A stretch of DNA of 64,000 nt from Hymenobacter convexus (GCF_030580955.1 NZ_JAUQON010000012.1:62001-126000), one strand, 5' to 3'; shown: positions 42,505-50,762, numbered from the stretch's first letter. Numbers and translations: made by a program. The notes: generated from the sequence alone by a model not told the origin.

Positions 42505-43563
42505 GTGCCCCTTTCCGCTACCCGCCCGCGCCTGACCGTGGCCGTGACCGGCCTCAACGCCACCGACAGCCCGGGGCCGGGCGTGGCCGTCATCCGCGCC
42601 CTGCGCGAAACGACGGATTTTGACTTGCGTATCATCGGGCTAAGCTACGAGGCGCTGGAGCCGGGTATCTACCTGCGCGACATGGTGGACCGCACCTACC
42701 AGCTGCCCTACCCCTCGGCCGGCACGGCGGCCCTGCTAGAGCGGCTCCAGTATATCAAAGAGCAGGAAGACGTGGCCGTGCTCATCCCCAATTTCGACGC
42801 CGAGCTGTACAACTTCATCAAGCTCGAGCCGCAGTTGCGGGCGCTGGGCATCCGCACGTTTCTGCCCACGCTGGCTCAGTTGGACGCGCGCGACAAGCTG
42901 AACCTGCCCGCCTTCGGGGCGGCGCACGGGCTGCACGTGCCCGCCAGCCGCTCGTTGCACCACGCCGCCGAGTTGCTGGCCGCGGCCGAGGAGCTGGGCT
43001 GGCCCCTGGTGCTGAAGGGCCGCTACTACGACGCCGCCGTGGTGCACACGCTGGCCCAAGCCGAGCAGGCTTTCCTCCGGCTAGCGGGGCAGTGGGGCGT
43101 GCCGCTCATCGCGCAGCAGTTTGTGGCGGGGCAGGAAATCAATATTGCCGGGCTGAGCGATGGCCACGGGCGCGCCCTGAGCGTAGTGCCTATGCGCAAA
43201 CTCACCATCACCGACAAGGGCAAGGCCTGGGCCGGCATCACCCTCGAAGACGAGGCCCTGCTGGGCCTGGCCCGGCGCTTTGCCGAGGCCACGAAGTGGC
43301 GCGGCGGCTTCGAGCTGGAAATCATGCGGGCAGCCACCGGCGAGCTGTTCATCATGGAAATCAACCCGCGCTTTCCGGCCTGGATATACCTCACGGCCGC
43401 CGCCGGCCAGAACCAGCCGGCCGCATTGTTGCGCCTGGCCCTGGGCTTGCCCGTGACGCAGATGGAGGACTACGCGGTGGGCAAAATGTTCGTGCGCTAC
43501 GCCTGGGACCTGATTACCGACCACACCCAGTTTCAGCAAGTGGCCGCGCTGGGCGAACTTTGA
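42505..43563 (+). CDS. ATP-grasp ligase
   Basis: 352-aa ATP-grasp enzyme starting with GTG 42505 (MPLSATRPRLTVAVTGLNAT). The N-terminal domain binds the acceptor (GLNATDSPGPGVAVIRALRE). The ATP-grasp fold follows: WPLVLKGRYYDAAVV with the ATP-binding Lys, IAQQFVAGQEINIAGLSDGH with the clamp Glu, and FELEIMRAATGELFIMEINP then RFPAWIYLTAAAG with the Mg-binding Glu and Asn. It resembles carbamoyl-phosphate-synthase-like ligases and should join a carboxylate to an amine or thiol. The substrate is unknown. Tightly linked to the PqqD-like gene; the decarboxylase follows after a hairpin. Confidence 0.88.
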   Translation: MPLSATRPRLTVAVTGLNATDSPGPGVAVIRALRETTDFDLRIIGLSYEALEPGIYLRDMVDRTYQLPYPSAGTAALLERLQYIKEQEDVAVLIPNFDAELYNFIKLEPQLRALGIRTFLPTLAQLDARDKLNLPAFGAAHGLHVPASRSLHHAAELLAAAEELGWPLVLKGRYYDAAVVHTLAQAEQAFLRLAGQWGVPLIAQQFVAGQEINIAGLSDGHGRALSVVPMRKLTITDKGKAWAGITLEDEALLGLARRFAEATKWRGGFELEIMRAATGELFIMEINPRFPAWIYLTAAAGQNQPAALLRLALGLPVTQMEDYAVGKMFVRYAWDLITDHTQFQQVAALGEL

Positions 43564-43586
43564 GCCGACGCTTGATAGAAGACGTC

Positions 43587-43685
43587 TGTCATCCTGAGCG
43601 CAGCGAAGGACCTTATCACGGCTGAACAGCTTGCAGTAATTTCAATTGGCTCAGCCGTGATAAGTTCGCTGCGCTCAGGATGACA
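43587..43685. repeat. Hairpin repeat, family A-related (GTCATCCTGAGC type)
   Basis: Left arm TGTCATCCTGAGCGCAGCGA, right arm ending CTGCGCTCAGGATGACA; inner stem CTTATCACGGCTGA pairs with TCAGCCGTGATAAG. Loop about 20 bases. It separates the ATP-grasp and decarboxylase genes. The element at 62041-62147 has the same stem type. Confidence 0.9.
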
Positions 43686-43721
43686 AACTCTGCCTTGTCC
43701 GCCCGACTCTCCCACTTCCCC

Positions 43722-45068
43722 ATGAAACAACCCTACGAACGCCCCACCCTCCGCAAGCTCACGGCCGGCGCCCTGAACAAGTTCGGGCCGCGCGCCGGGG
43801 CCCGGGCCGTGACGGCCCTCGACGGCGTGGCAGTGGCGGAATTGGTGGCGCGCTTCGGCTCGCCGCTGTTTGTGCTGAGCGAGCGGCAGTTGCGGCGCAG
43901 CTACCAGGCGGCGGTGCGGGCCTTCGGCACGCGCTACCCGCGGGTGCAGCTGGCATGGTCGTACAAGACGAATTACCTGAACGCGGTGTGCCGGGTCTTT
44001 CATCAGGAAGGGGCCTGGGCCGAGGTGGTGAGCGGCATGGAGCTGGAAAAGGCCCTGCTCAACGGCGTGCCCGGCCCGCACATTCTTTTCAATGGACCGG
44101 GCAAGCGCCGCGCCGATTTGGAGCGCGCCTGCGCGGTCGATGCCGTCATTCACCTCGACAATGCCGACGAGCTGCACCTGCTGCTGGACGTGGCCGCCGG
44201 CCGGGCCCACCGGCCCCGCGTGGCCCTGCGTGTGAACCTCGACGCCGGCATCGTGCCGCAGTGGGACCGGTTTGGCTTCAACCTGGAGAACGGCGAGGCC
44301 TGGCAGGCGCTGGGCCGCGTGGTGGCCTCGGGGCGGCTGGAGCTGGTGGGGCTGCACTGCCACATCGGCACTTACATTCTGCAGCCGGCGGCCTACGGCG
44401 CGGCAGCCACCAAGCTGGCGGCGCTGGCCCGGCGCTGCGCGCAGGAGCTGCACACGGCCGTGCACTACCTCGACCTGGGCGGCGGCTTCCCGTCGACCAA
44501 TACGCTGAAAGGCGCCTACCTGCCCGCCACCGACACGGTGCCCGCCCTGGACGAGTACGCCGAAGCCGTGGCCGGGGCGCTGCTGAGCGCCGGCTTCCCC
44601 GCCGAGGAGCTGCCCCTGCTGGTGCTGGAGGCCGGCCGCGCGCTGGTGGACGAAGCGGGCTCGCTCATCGGCACGGTGCTGGCCAACAAGCGCCTGGCCG
44701 ACGGCCGCCGCGCCACCATCCTCGACTTCGGGGTAAACCTGCTTTTTACCTCCTTTTGGTACGACCACCACATCAGCCCCACCCGCGAGTTTTCCAACCA
44801 GACGGAGCCTACCGTGCTCTACGGCCCCTTGTGCATGAACATTGACATGCTGCGCGAGAGCATTGCTCTGCCCCTGCTGGCCCCCGGCGATACCGTGGTG
44901 GTGCACAAGGTGGGCGCCTACAACATGAGCCAATGGCAGCAGTTCATCAACCTGCGCCCCAACGTGGTGCTCATTGACCAAGCCGGCGCGGTGCATGTTA
45001 TCAGAGGCGCCGAGACGCTGGAATATCTGCAGCAGCTGGAGCAGGTGCCGGCGCACTTGCTTACTTAA
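43722..45068 (+). CDS. Type III PLP-dependent decarboxylase (diaminopimelate/ornithine decarboxylase-like)
   Basis: 448-aa fold-type III enzyme; ATG 43722 (MKQPYERPTLRKLTAGALNK). PLP lysine is in VQLAWSYKTNYLNAVCRVFH, then VVSGMELEKALLNGVPG, phosphate-binding GLHCHIGTYILQPAAYG and LDLGGGFPSTN, LVLEAGRALVDEAGSLIGTV, and the C-terminal substrate loop TVLYGPLCMNIDMLRE. The C-terminal Cys of the CxxxD-type signature is present as GPLCMNIDML. Real diaminopimelate decarboxylases have a different N-terminus, so this copy is probably for a specialised product of the surrounding cassette. Its substrate is not predictable from sequence. Confidence 0.88.
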   Translation: MKQPYERPTLRKLTAGALNKFGPRAGARAVTALDGVAVAELVARFGSPLFVLSERQLRRSYQAAVRAFGTRYPRVQLAWSYKTNYLNAVCRVFHQEGAWAEVVSGMELEKALLNGVPGPHILFNGPGKRRADLERACAVDAVIHLDNADELHLLLDVAAGRAHRPRVALRVNLDAGIVPQWDRFGFNLENGEAWQALGRVVASGRLELVGLHCHIGTYILQPAAYGAAATKLAALARRCAQELHTAVHYLDLGGGFPSTNTLKGAYLPATDTVPALDEYAEAVAGALLSAGFPAEELPLLVLEAGRALVDEAGSLIGTVLANKRLADGRRATILDFGVNLLFTSFWYDHHISPTREFSNQTEPTVLYGPLCMNIDMLRESIALPLLAPGDTVVVHKVGAYNMSQWQQFINLRPNVVLIDQAGAVHVIRGAETLEYLQQLEQVPAHLLT

Positions 45069-45088
45069 TTTTCATCTCCCTCCACGTA

Positions 45089-45199
45089 CGCCTCACCCCC
45101 CGGCCCCCTCTCCTCAGGGAGAGGGGGAGCCAGACACCCCCACTTAGTGCATAACCGGTGTCCCCTCTCCCTGAGGAGAGGGGGTCAGGGGGTGAGGCG
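45089..45199. repeat. Long inverted repeat (hairpin family C)
   Basis: Left arm CGCCTCACCCCCCGGCCCCC, right arm complementary and ending CAGGGGGTGAGGCG, with an inner match CTCTCC-CAGGGAGAG. Loop about 40 bases. It lies just before the transporter/M23 gene, and its right arm could be transcribed with the leader. Confidence 0.9.
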
Positions 45200-45212
45200 A
45201 ACTGCCAGAATA

Positions 45213-47552
45213 ATGACTTCCTCCACCTCGTCCTTTTCTCGCGCCGTGCTGCACAGCTACGCCATGCTGTTCTTTTCGCAGCACCGCGGCTTTGCGTGCG
45301 TACTGCTGCTGGTCACCTTCGGCCACCCGGCGGCGGGGGTGGCGGGGCTGGCCAGCGCGGCACTGGCGGTGGCGGGTGCCCGGGCGGCGGGCTTCAATAG
45401 GGAGTGGACGGACAGCGGGGCCTACAGCTTCAACGCCCTGCTGACCGGGCTGGCGCTGGCCTCGTTCTACCCGGCGGGGTGGGCGCTGGCGGGGCTGGTG
45501 GTGGTGGGCGCGGGCGTGGCCCTGCTGCTGAGCGTGGCCTTGGGCGGCTGGCTGGGGGGCCGGGGGCTGCCGGCGCTGAGCCTGCCGTTTGTGGGCACGG
45601 TGTGGCTGCTGCTGCTGGGCGGCGGGCCGCTGCTGCACCTGCCGGCCGGCGAGGGCGGCCTCTACTGGCTCAATGAAGTGTATGCCCTGGGCGGGCCGCG
45701 CCTGGTGGCGGTGGCCCAGTGGGTGGGCGACTGGCCCTGGCCGCCGCCGCTGGCCACCTACCTGCGGGCGCTGGGCTCGGTGCTGTTTCAGGACAGCGCC
45801 GCCGCCGGGCTGCTGGTGGCGGGGGGGCTGCTGTGGCACTCGCGCATTGCGTTTTCGCTGTCGGGGCTGGCGTTTTTGGGGGCGTATGGCTTGAGTGTGC
45901 TGGCCGGGCCGGCAGCGGGCGGGCTCAATGAGTACAACTTGGGGGCCAATTACATGGTGGCCGCTATGGCAGTGGGCAGCGTGTTCGTCATTCCCTCGCC
46001 GGCCAGCTACGCCTGGGCGCTGGGCAGCGTGCTGGTGACGGTGCTGCTGCTGGCGGCCAGCGCGGCCCTGCTCGATAGGCTGGGCCTGCCGGCGCTCTCG
46101 CTGCCCTACTGCGGCACGGCGCTGCTCTTTCTCTATGTGCTGCTGCTGCGCGAGCGGCCCGGCGCGGGCCTAGCGCTCACGCCGGTGCAGCGCTACTCGC
46201 CCGAGCGCAACCTCTACGCCTATGCCACCGACCGCGCGCGGCTGCCCGCCCCGGGCGCGGTGGCCCTCACCCTGCCCTTCCTGGGCGCCTGGACCTGCAC
46301 GCAGGGCTACGCCGACGGCGGCCCCACCCACCTCGGCGACTGGGCCCAGGCCCTGGACTTCGCCATTCTCGACGCCGACGGCCACAGTTACCAGGGTGCG
46401 GGCCTCTCGCCTTCCGACTTTTATGCCTACAACAAGCCCGTGCTGGCCCCCGCCGACGGCGTGGTGGAAGAAGTCATTCAGCACATCGAAGACAACGCCG
46501 TGGGCGAGGTGAACCTGGCCCAGAACTGGGGCAACACCGTCGTCATCCGCCACGCGCCCGGCCTGTTTACGCAGCTTTCGCACCTGCGCGCCCACTCGGT
46601 GCCGGTGAAGGTGGGCGACTTCGTGCGGCGCGGCGACATCATCGGCACCTGCGGCAACTCGGGCCGCTCGCCCGAGCCGCACCTGCACTTCCAGGTGCAG
46701 GCCACGCCCTATGTGGGCTCGAAGACGCTGGCCTACCCGCTGGCTTATTTTGTGGCCGAAACAGGCAATGCAGCGCCTAGTAGTATCGCCAAAGCGTTTG
46801 TCGACTCATTCGAAATCCAACGCGGTACCGTCCGAAAAGCGGCTGGCACCATTCAAGCCATTGCCTCCACCGCTCACGCAGTTGCTGCCACCGACACAAA
46901 GTCTGCCCTGCCCCAACTCCGCCATTTCGGTGTGCCTGTGGTAGGCGAAACTGTGCGCCCGCCCGCCTTCAACCGCGCCTTGAGCCAGGCGCTGCGCTTC
47001 CCGCCCGGCTATGCCCTGGCCGTGCGCGACGCCGATAGGCCCGCCGCGCCGGCCCAGCGCTGGGAGGTGTTCACCGATGCCTACAACCTGCCCTACCTGC
47101 GCTGCCACGCCACGGGCGCGGTGGCTTACTTCGGCGGCGATGCCTCGGTGTTCTATTTCACGGCCTTCTATGGGGCCGAAGACTCCTGGCTCTACCGCTT
47201 CTACCAGGCCGTCTACCGGGTGCCGCTGGCCAGCCTGCCCGGCCAGGTGGTGCACGACGCCTTTCCGTTGTCGGTGGTGAAAAACCCGGCCCTGGCCTGG
47301 GCGCAGGACGTGCTGGCGCCGTTCTACCGCTTCGTGCGGCCCACCTTTTGGCTCGAAGAAGTGCCGGCTGGCGCGGCCGGCCGGCCCGGCCGCGCCCTGT
47401 GCCTGCGCAGCCGCGTGGCCGTGGCCTGGTTCGGCCGCGAGCAGGAAACCCAAGCCGCCGAGCTGCTGGTGGAAGCCGGCACCCTGGCCGCCCTGCGCGT
47501 GCGCCGCCCGGGCGAGGAGCTGAACCTGACCTTTTCATTGGCCGACGCATGA
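45213..47552 (+). CDS. Urea-transporter-like membrane domain fused to M23 metallopeptidase
   Basis: 779-aa fusion. ATG 45213 (MTSSTSSFSRAVLHSYAMLF) is chosen because the upstream part is repeat-derived. Residues ~1-315 form a urea-transporter-type domain: two inverted halves with the signature motifs FGFNRE-like GFNREWTDSGAYSFNALLTG and the LPALSLPF/LPALSLPY motifs near 119 and 292. Residues ~340-510 are an M23 (LytM/lysostaphin) peptidase with PTHLGDWAQALDFAI giving H-x-x-x-D and the closing HLHFQV, so the zinc site looks complete. The last ~270 residues are uncharacterised. The peptidase should lie outside the membrane and act on peptidoglycan. Stop overlaps the next gene (ATGA). Confidence 0.85.
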   Translation: MTSSTSSFSRAVLHSYAMLFFSQHRGFACVLLLVTFGHPAAGVAGLASAALAVAGARAAGFNREWTDSGAYSFNALLTGLALASFYPAGWALAGLVVVGAGVALLLSVALGGWLGGRGLPALSLPFVGTVWLLLLGGGPLLHLPAGEGGLYWLNEVYALGGPRLVAVAQWVGDWPWPPPLATYLRALGSVLFQDSAAAGLLVAGGLLWHSRIAFSLSGLAFLGAYGLSVLAGPAAGGLNEYNLGANYMVAAMAVGSVFVIPSPASYAWALGSVLVTVLLLAASAALLDRLGLPALSLPYCGTALLFLYVLLLRERPGAGLALTPVQRYSPERNLYAYATDRARLPAPGAVALTLPFLGAWTCTQGYADGGPTHLGDWAQALDFAILDADGHSYQGAGLSPSDFYAYNKPVLAPADGVVEEVIQHIEDNAVGEVNLAQNWGNTVVIRHAPGLFTQLSHLRAHSVPVKVGDFVRRGDIIGTCGNSGRSPEPHLHFQVQATPYVGSKTLAYPLAYFVAETGNAAPSSIAKAFVDSFEIQRGTVRKAAGTIQAIASTAHAVAATDTKSALPQLRHFGVPVVGETVRPPAFNRALSQALRFPPGYALAVRDADRPAAPAQRWEVFTDAYNLPYLRCHATGAVAYFGGDASVFYFTAFYGAEDSWLYRFYQAVYRVPLASLPGQVVHDAFPLSVVKNPALAWAQDVLAPFYRFVRPTFWLEEVPAGAAGRPGRALCLRSRVAVAWFGREQETQAAELLVEAGTLAALRVRRPGEELNLTFSLADA

Positions 47553-48889
47553 GAAGCACAGTTGAAGCCATTTGGAGTATGTTGGATGTAGGGGTGGGGC
47601 TCGCCCCCACCCGGCTATTCGCGCTATGCCAACGATTTTGTTCAATAACGGGCGGAGGCAAGCCCCGCCCCTACGTCGTTCAACAGCCTGCCGCCCGCGG
47701 CCCCCGGCAGTTACTCTTGCTTTTCGTATGTCTGCTGCTCCACCTCGCCCCGCGCGCACAGGCCCAGCAGCTCCTTAACTTCGCCTACGCCGACAGCCTG
47801 ACGCATGCCCTGGCCACCCAGTACCGCTGGGCCGAACTCGACTCGGTGGGCCGTGCCGCCCTGCAGCTCGGCACCGACTACCCGGCCCTGCGCCGCCGCC
47901 TGGGGCAGGCAGCCCTGGCCCAGGACCGCCCCGCGCTGGCCCTGCGCCACTACGGCCGCGCCCTGCACGACAACCCCCTCGACACCACCGCCCGCTACGG
48001 CCTCGCCCTGGCCTACCTCGAACTGAACCAGCCCGGCCCCGCCGCCCTGCTGGCCCGCGCCCTGCCCGACTCGCTGCGCCGCCCGCTGCACCTGATGGGC
48101 TTCCGCCCCGTCACGCGCGTGGAACTGGAGGCCAGCGGCCAGCACACCAGCAACCAGCACCGCGGCGGGGCCGGCTACGGGCGCCTGGGCCTGAGCAGCC
48201 GCCTCGGCCCGCGCCTGACCCTGACGCAGAACGTGAGCCACTTCGGCCAGGAAATTGAGCTACCCGACCAGCGCCGCACCCGCTTCGGGGAGCGCTACGG
48301 CGTGCGCCAAAACCAGTACCACGCCCTGCTGGGCGTACAGCTGGCCCCGCGCTGGCGGGCGCTGGCGGGCTACCATTCGCTCAGCAGCGACTTTGGCCGC
48401 CAGGAGCTGGCCCCCGACCGCCTGGGCTACGCCGCCCTGGCCTACGCCCGCCCCTACTGGACGGCCCAGGTGGGCTACTACTTCGGCACCCTCACCGACA
48501 CCGCCCGCCAGCAGGCCGACCTGCGCCTGACGGTGTACCCGCTCGGCAACCTGCGCCTCTACGGCTTCGGGCGGGCCAGCGTGGTGCGCTCTGGTGGCCG
48601 CTCCTACCCCAACGGCGTGCTGGGCGTGGGCGGCCGGCTGCACCGCCGCGTGTGGGCCGAAGCCTACGGCGGCCTGGGCCAGGTGCCCGTGCTGGCCGAG
48701 CTGGATGGCACCTACGTCTACAACCTTTTCGACGCCGTGCGGCAGCGCGGCAGCGCCAGTCTGCTTATTTTGCTGGCCCGCCCGCTGCTGCTGCGCCTCA
48801 GCGCGGGCGCCGAGCAGCGCCGCGACGCCCTCAACGGCAGCCCCTACACCCTGAACTCCTTAAGCACCTCCCTCGCATGGACCTGGTAA
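47549..48889 (+). CDS. TPR/outer-membrane beta-barrel protein with a repeat inside its signal-peptide region
   Basis: 446 aa if it starts at ATG 47549, which overlaps the upstream stop (ATGA). An inverted repeat (47581-47685) lies within the first 45 codons without breaking the frame. The hydrophobic core of the signal peptide follows (QLLLLFVCLLLHLAPRAQAQ). After a short TPR-like helical segment (ALRHYGRALHDNPLDTTARY) the protein is beta-rich with alternating aromatic strands (QNVSHFGQEIELPDQRRTRF, AYARPYWTAQVGYYFGTLTD, TLNSLSTSLAWTW), consistent with an outer-membrane barrel. Alternative start: a TTG inside the signal peptide. Translationally coupled to the TPR gene. Confidence 0.8.
   Translation: MRSTVEAIWSMLDVGVGLAPTRLFALCQRFCSITGGGKPRPYVVQQPAARGPRQLLLLFVCLLLHLAPRAQAQQLLNFAYADSLTHALATQYRWAELDSVGRAALQLGTDYPALRRRLGQAALAQDRPALALRHYGRALHDNPLDTTARYGLALAYLELNQPGPAALLARALPDSLRRPLHLMGFRPVTRVELEASGQHTSNQHRGGAGYGRLGLSSRLGPRLTLTQNVSHFGQEIELPDQRRTRFGERYGVRQNQYHALLGVQLAPRWRALAGYHSLSSDFGRQELAPDRLGYAALAYARPYWTAQVGYYFGTLTDTARQQADLRLTVYPLGNLRLYGFGRASVVRSGGRSYPNGVLGVGGRLHRRVWAEAYGGLGQVPVLAELDGTYVYNLFDAVRQRGSASLLILLARPLLLRLSAGAEQRRDALNGSPYTLNSLSTSLAWTW
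47581..47685. repeat. Inverted repeat (family E) inside a coding region
   Basis: Left arm GTTGGATGTAGGGGTGGGGC, right arm ending GCCCCTACGTCGTTCAAC; arms ~33 bases, imperfect. Loop ~40 bases. It is in frame with the outer-membrane protein and would be translated as GVGLAPTRLF and GGGKPRPYVVQQ. Confidence 0.85.
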
Positions 48890-49491
48890 AGCTGACCTAC
48901 TCCGCCGCTACCGTGCTGGCCTGCGCGGCCCCGGCCGCGGCCTGGGCCCAGGCCGACCAGGCCCCCGCCTTTGCCAGCAGCTACGCCGCCGAAGCCAAGG
49001 CCGACTACGCCGACGCCATTGCGCCCATCAAGGCCATCTACACCGGCACCTACGAGCAGAACCTGCGCCTGGGCTGGCTCTACTTTCTGGCCAAAAACTA
49101 CACCGCCGCCGCCGCCCACTACCAGAAAGCCGTGGAGCAGCGCCCCTATGCCCTGGAGCCCAAGTTTGGCCTGGTGAAGCCCCTGAACGCGCTGGGCCAG
49201 GTGGAGAAGATGCTGAACCTCTACCAGGACATCCTCAAAATCGACGTCCAGAACACCCAGGCCAACTACTGGATTGGCGTCATCTACCTCAATAGAAAAG
49301 CCTACGCCCAGGCCGCCCGCTACTTCGAGCGCGTGGTGAATCTGTATCCCTTCGACTACGATTCCAACATCTCGCTGGCCTGGGCCTATCTCAACCTCGG
49401 CAAGAAAGCCGAAGCCCGCGCCCTTTACACCAAGGCCCTGCTCATCCGGCCCGGCGACGCGGCCGCCACCGCCGGCCTTAAGCGCCTGTAG
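48877..49491 (+). CDS. Tetratricopeptide-repeat periplasmic protein
   Basis: 204-aa exported protein; ATG 48877 gives a signal peptide (MDLVKLTYSAATVLACAAPA, AAAWAQA). Residues ~60-200 are four TPR-like units: NLRLGWLYFLAKNYTAAAAH, YALEPKFGLVKPLNALGQVE, QANYWIGVIYLNRKAYAQAA, NISLAWAYLNLGKKAEARAL. The start overlaps the stop of the barrel gene by 13 bases. Probably a periplasmic scaffold working with the barrel protein and the M23 fusion at the cell envelope. It ends the cassette. Confidence 0.9.
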   Translation: MDLVKLTYSAATVLACAAPAAAWAQADQAPAFASSYAAEAKADYADAIAPIKAIYTGTYEQNLRLGWLYFLAKNYTAAAAHYQKAVEQRPYALEPKFGLVKPLNALGQVEKMLNLYQDILKIDVQNTQANYWIGVIYLNRKAYAQAARYFERVVNLYPFDYDSNISLAWAYLNLGKKAEARALYTKALLIRPGDAAATAGLKRL

Positions 49492-49496
49492 GCCGC

Positions 49497-49733
49497 TCAG
49501 GCGGCCAGCCGCCGCTCCACGTAGGCGGCCAGCTGGCCGAAGGTTTCCACCTGCCCCAGCTCGGCATCCTCCAGCTGCACCTGCAGGGCCTGCTCCACGT
49601 CGCAATACAACTCGTTGCGCTCCTCGCGGCTGCCCAGCACGGCGCTGAGCCTGCGGCGCGGAATGAGCTGGCCCGAAGCAATGAGGTGCCGCCGCAAAAT
49701 CCGGCGCAACACCCGATAAACCTGCTTTTTCAT
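49497..49733 (-). CDS. Acyl-carrier-protein-like small protein lacking a clear DSL serine
   Basis: 78-aa protein from ATG 49733 (MKKQVYRVLRRILRRHLIAS). After a basic N-terminal helix it reads RRLSAVLGSREERNELYCDV then EQALQVQLEDAELGQVETFG and QLAAYVERRLAA. The second part has the pattern of an acyl carrier protein: helix II with [LIV]-x-x-x-[LIV]-E-x-x-[LIV] and the D/E-x-x-x-[VI]-x-T-[VF]-G-x-[LV] ending. The attachment motif DSL is replaced around GSREERNEL, so phosphopantetheine attachment is doubtful. It faces the TPR gene tail to tail, 5 bases apart. Its family is inferred. Confidence 0.6.
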   Translation of the reverse strand: MKKQVYRVLRRILRRHLIASGQLIPRRRLSAVLGSREERNELYCDVEQALQVQLEDAELGQVETFGQLAAYVERRLAA

Positions 49734-49812
49734 CGCAATAACTGGATTTGAATTCGGTAATGGATAACGGATAATGACTAACAGCCGGGGTGCGTCCAAC
49801 GTAGCCGCCGGC

Positions 49813-49947
49813 CTACTTATTGGGCCGGCGGCCCGGCCGGAAGGCGCGCTTCTGGGCGGCGCGCTTGGCCCGGAACTTGGCAAACTCGTCGGCTTTGAGC
49901 ACGGCGCGGAGTTGGGAATCAAACTCGTCTTCTTGGTAACGCTGCAT
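49813..49947 (-). CDS. Small basic ORF, possible remnant of an LTxxQ/Spy-like protein
   Basis: 44-aa frame from ATG 49947 (MQRYQEDEFDSQLRAVLKAD) to TAA at 49813, ending with EFAKFRAKRAAQKRAFRPGR. The piece L-R-A-V-L-x-x-x-[EQ]-[FY]-A-K-F is how the end of CpxP/Spy-type periplasmic proteins looks, but the rest of such a protein is absent. Could be a degraded gene or a genuine small protein. 79 bases upstream of the ACP-like gene start. Confidence 0.35.
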   Translation of the reverse strand: MQRYQEDEFDSQLRAVLKADEFAKFRAKRAAQKRAFRPGRRPNK

Positions 49948-50320
49948 GGGGCAAGGGGCGAAAAGGGTGGAACTTGGCATCGAGGTGCGGCGGTGCACAA
50001 AAGCCCGCCGACAGGAGCAAAAGTGCGGGCCCTCGCCGCCAAGTCCCTGCGCAATCGACCAGTGGCCCGCCCGCACCGACCAGCCCGCCCTTTGGCCCTG
50101 GCGGCAGCCAGCCGGGCTGCGTTTATAGCCCTTGGCCGCCTCGTTGCGCGCCTTCGCGCGCAGAATTCCGCCTTTTATCGGCACTTTAAACTATGTCATC
50201 GATAAAGCGTCGAACCTCTACTGCAGAAACTCAATATTTGCTTTCCGTTACGGCCGTGGTTATCTTTCGCTGCGAAGCATGCCGTTATTTTCTCATTTCT
50301 GACATTTGCTTGTTCGGTCC
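49948..50320. other. Intergenic region before the orphan sorting-domain gene
   Basis: 373 bases without a convincing gene. A weak rightward promoter candidate is present: TTG near 50238 followed after 20 bases by TATCTTTC near 50262. The half nearer the left is GC-rich with several short inverted repeats (for instance around 50100-50165). Confidence 0.4.
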
Positions 50321-50734
50321 ATGCCCGACTCCACCCGCGATTCTTACTTGGCAATCGACTTTTTAAGCAGCGGCTGCGCTGTTTCGCCCGATGTACCGGC
50401 CCAAGCGCCGGCCAATGGCGCTGGCCTGCACGAAGGCTACACCCGCGAAAACGGCGGCCAGTTCATTCTCGACCAGAACTACCCCAACCCCTTTGTGGGC
50501 GCTACCACCGTGCCCTTTACCCTGCACACCGCCGCCGACGTGCGCCTCGACCTCTTCGACATGATGGGCCGCAAGGTGGCCGGCGTGGTGCGCAAGGGCC
50601 GTAGCGCGGGCGCCCAAAGCATCAAGCTGAACCTGGAAGGCCTGGGCCTCTCGGCCGGCGACTACAGCTACCAGCTCGAAGTGACCACCCGCCACGGCGT
50701 GTACCGCCAGCGCATGCTCATGACGGCCGAATAA
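50321..50734 (+). CDS. Orphan T9SS type A sorting-domain protein
   Basis: 137-aa protein from ATG 50321 (MPDSTRDSYLAIDFLSSGCA). The C-terminal ~80 residues are a T9SS type A domain: LDQNYPNPFVGATTVPFTLH, VRLDLFDMMGRKVAGVVRKG, LEGLGLSAGDYSYQLEVTTR, RQRMLMTAE. The first 55 residues show no signal peptide and no known domain, so export via Sec is not predicted. It may be the tail end of a longer protein that lost its N-terminus, or a decoy. A strong terminator follows. Confidence 0.85.
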   Translation: MPDSTRDSYLAIDFLSSGCAVSPDVPAQAPANGAGLHEGYTRENGGQFILDQNYPNPFVGATTVPFTLHTAADVRLDLFDMMGRKVAGVVRKGRSAGAQSIKLNLEGLGLSAGDYSYQLEVTTRHGVYRQRMLMTAE

Positions 50735-50762
50735 AAACAGGAGGTGACGTGAAGCTCCCCCG

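Noticed and set aside
43722..45068. Housekeeping lysA (diaminopimelate decarboxylase)
   Set aside because: Fold and active site fit the superfamily, but the context is a specialised cassette and the N-terminus differs, so the specific name is not supported.
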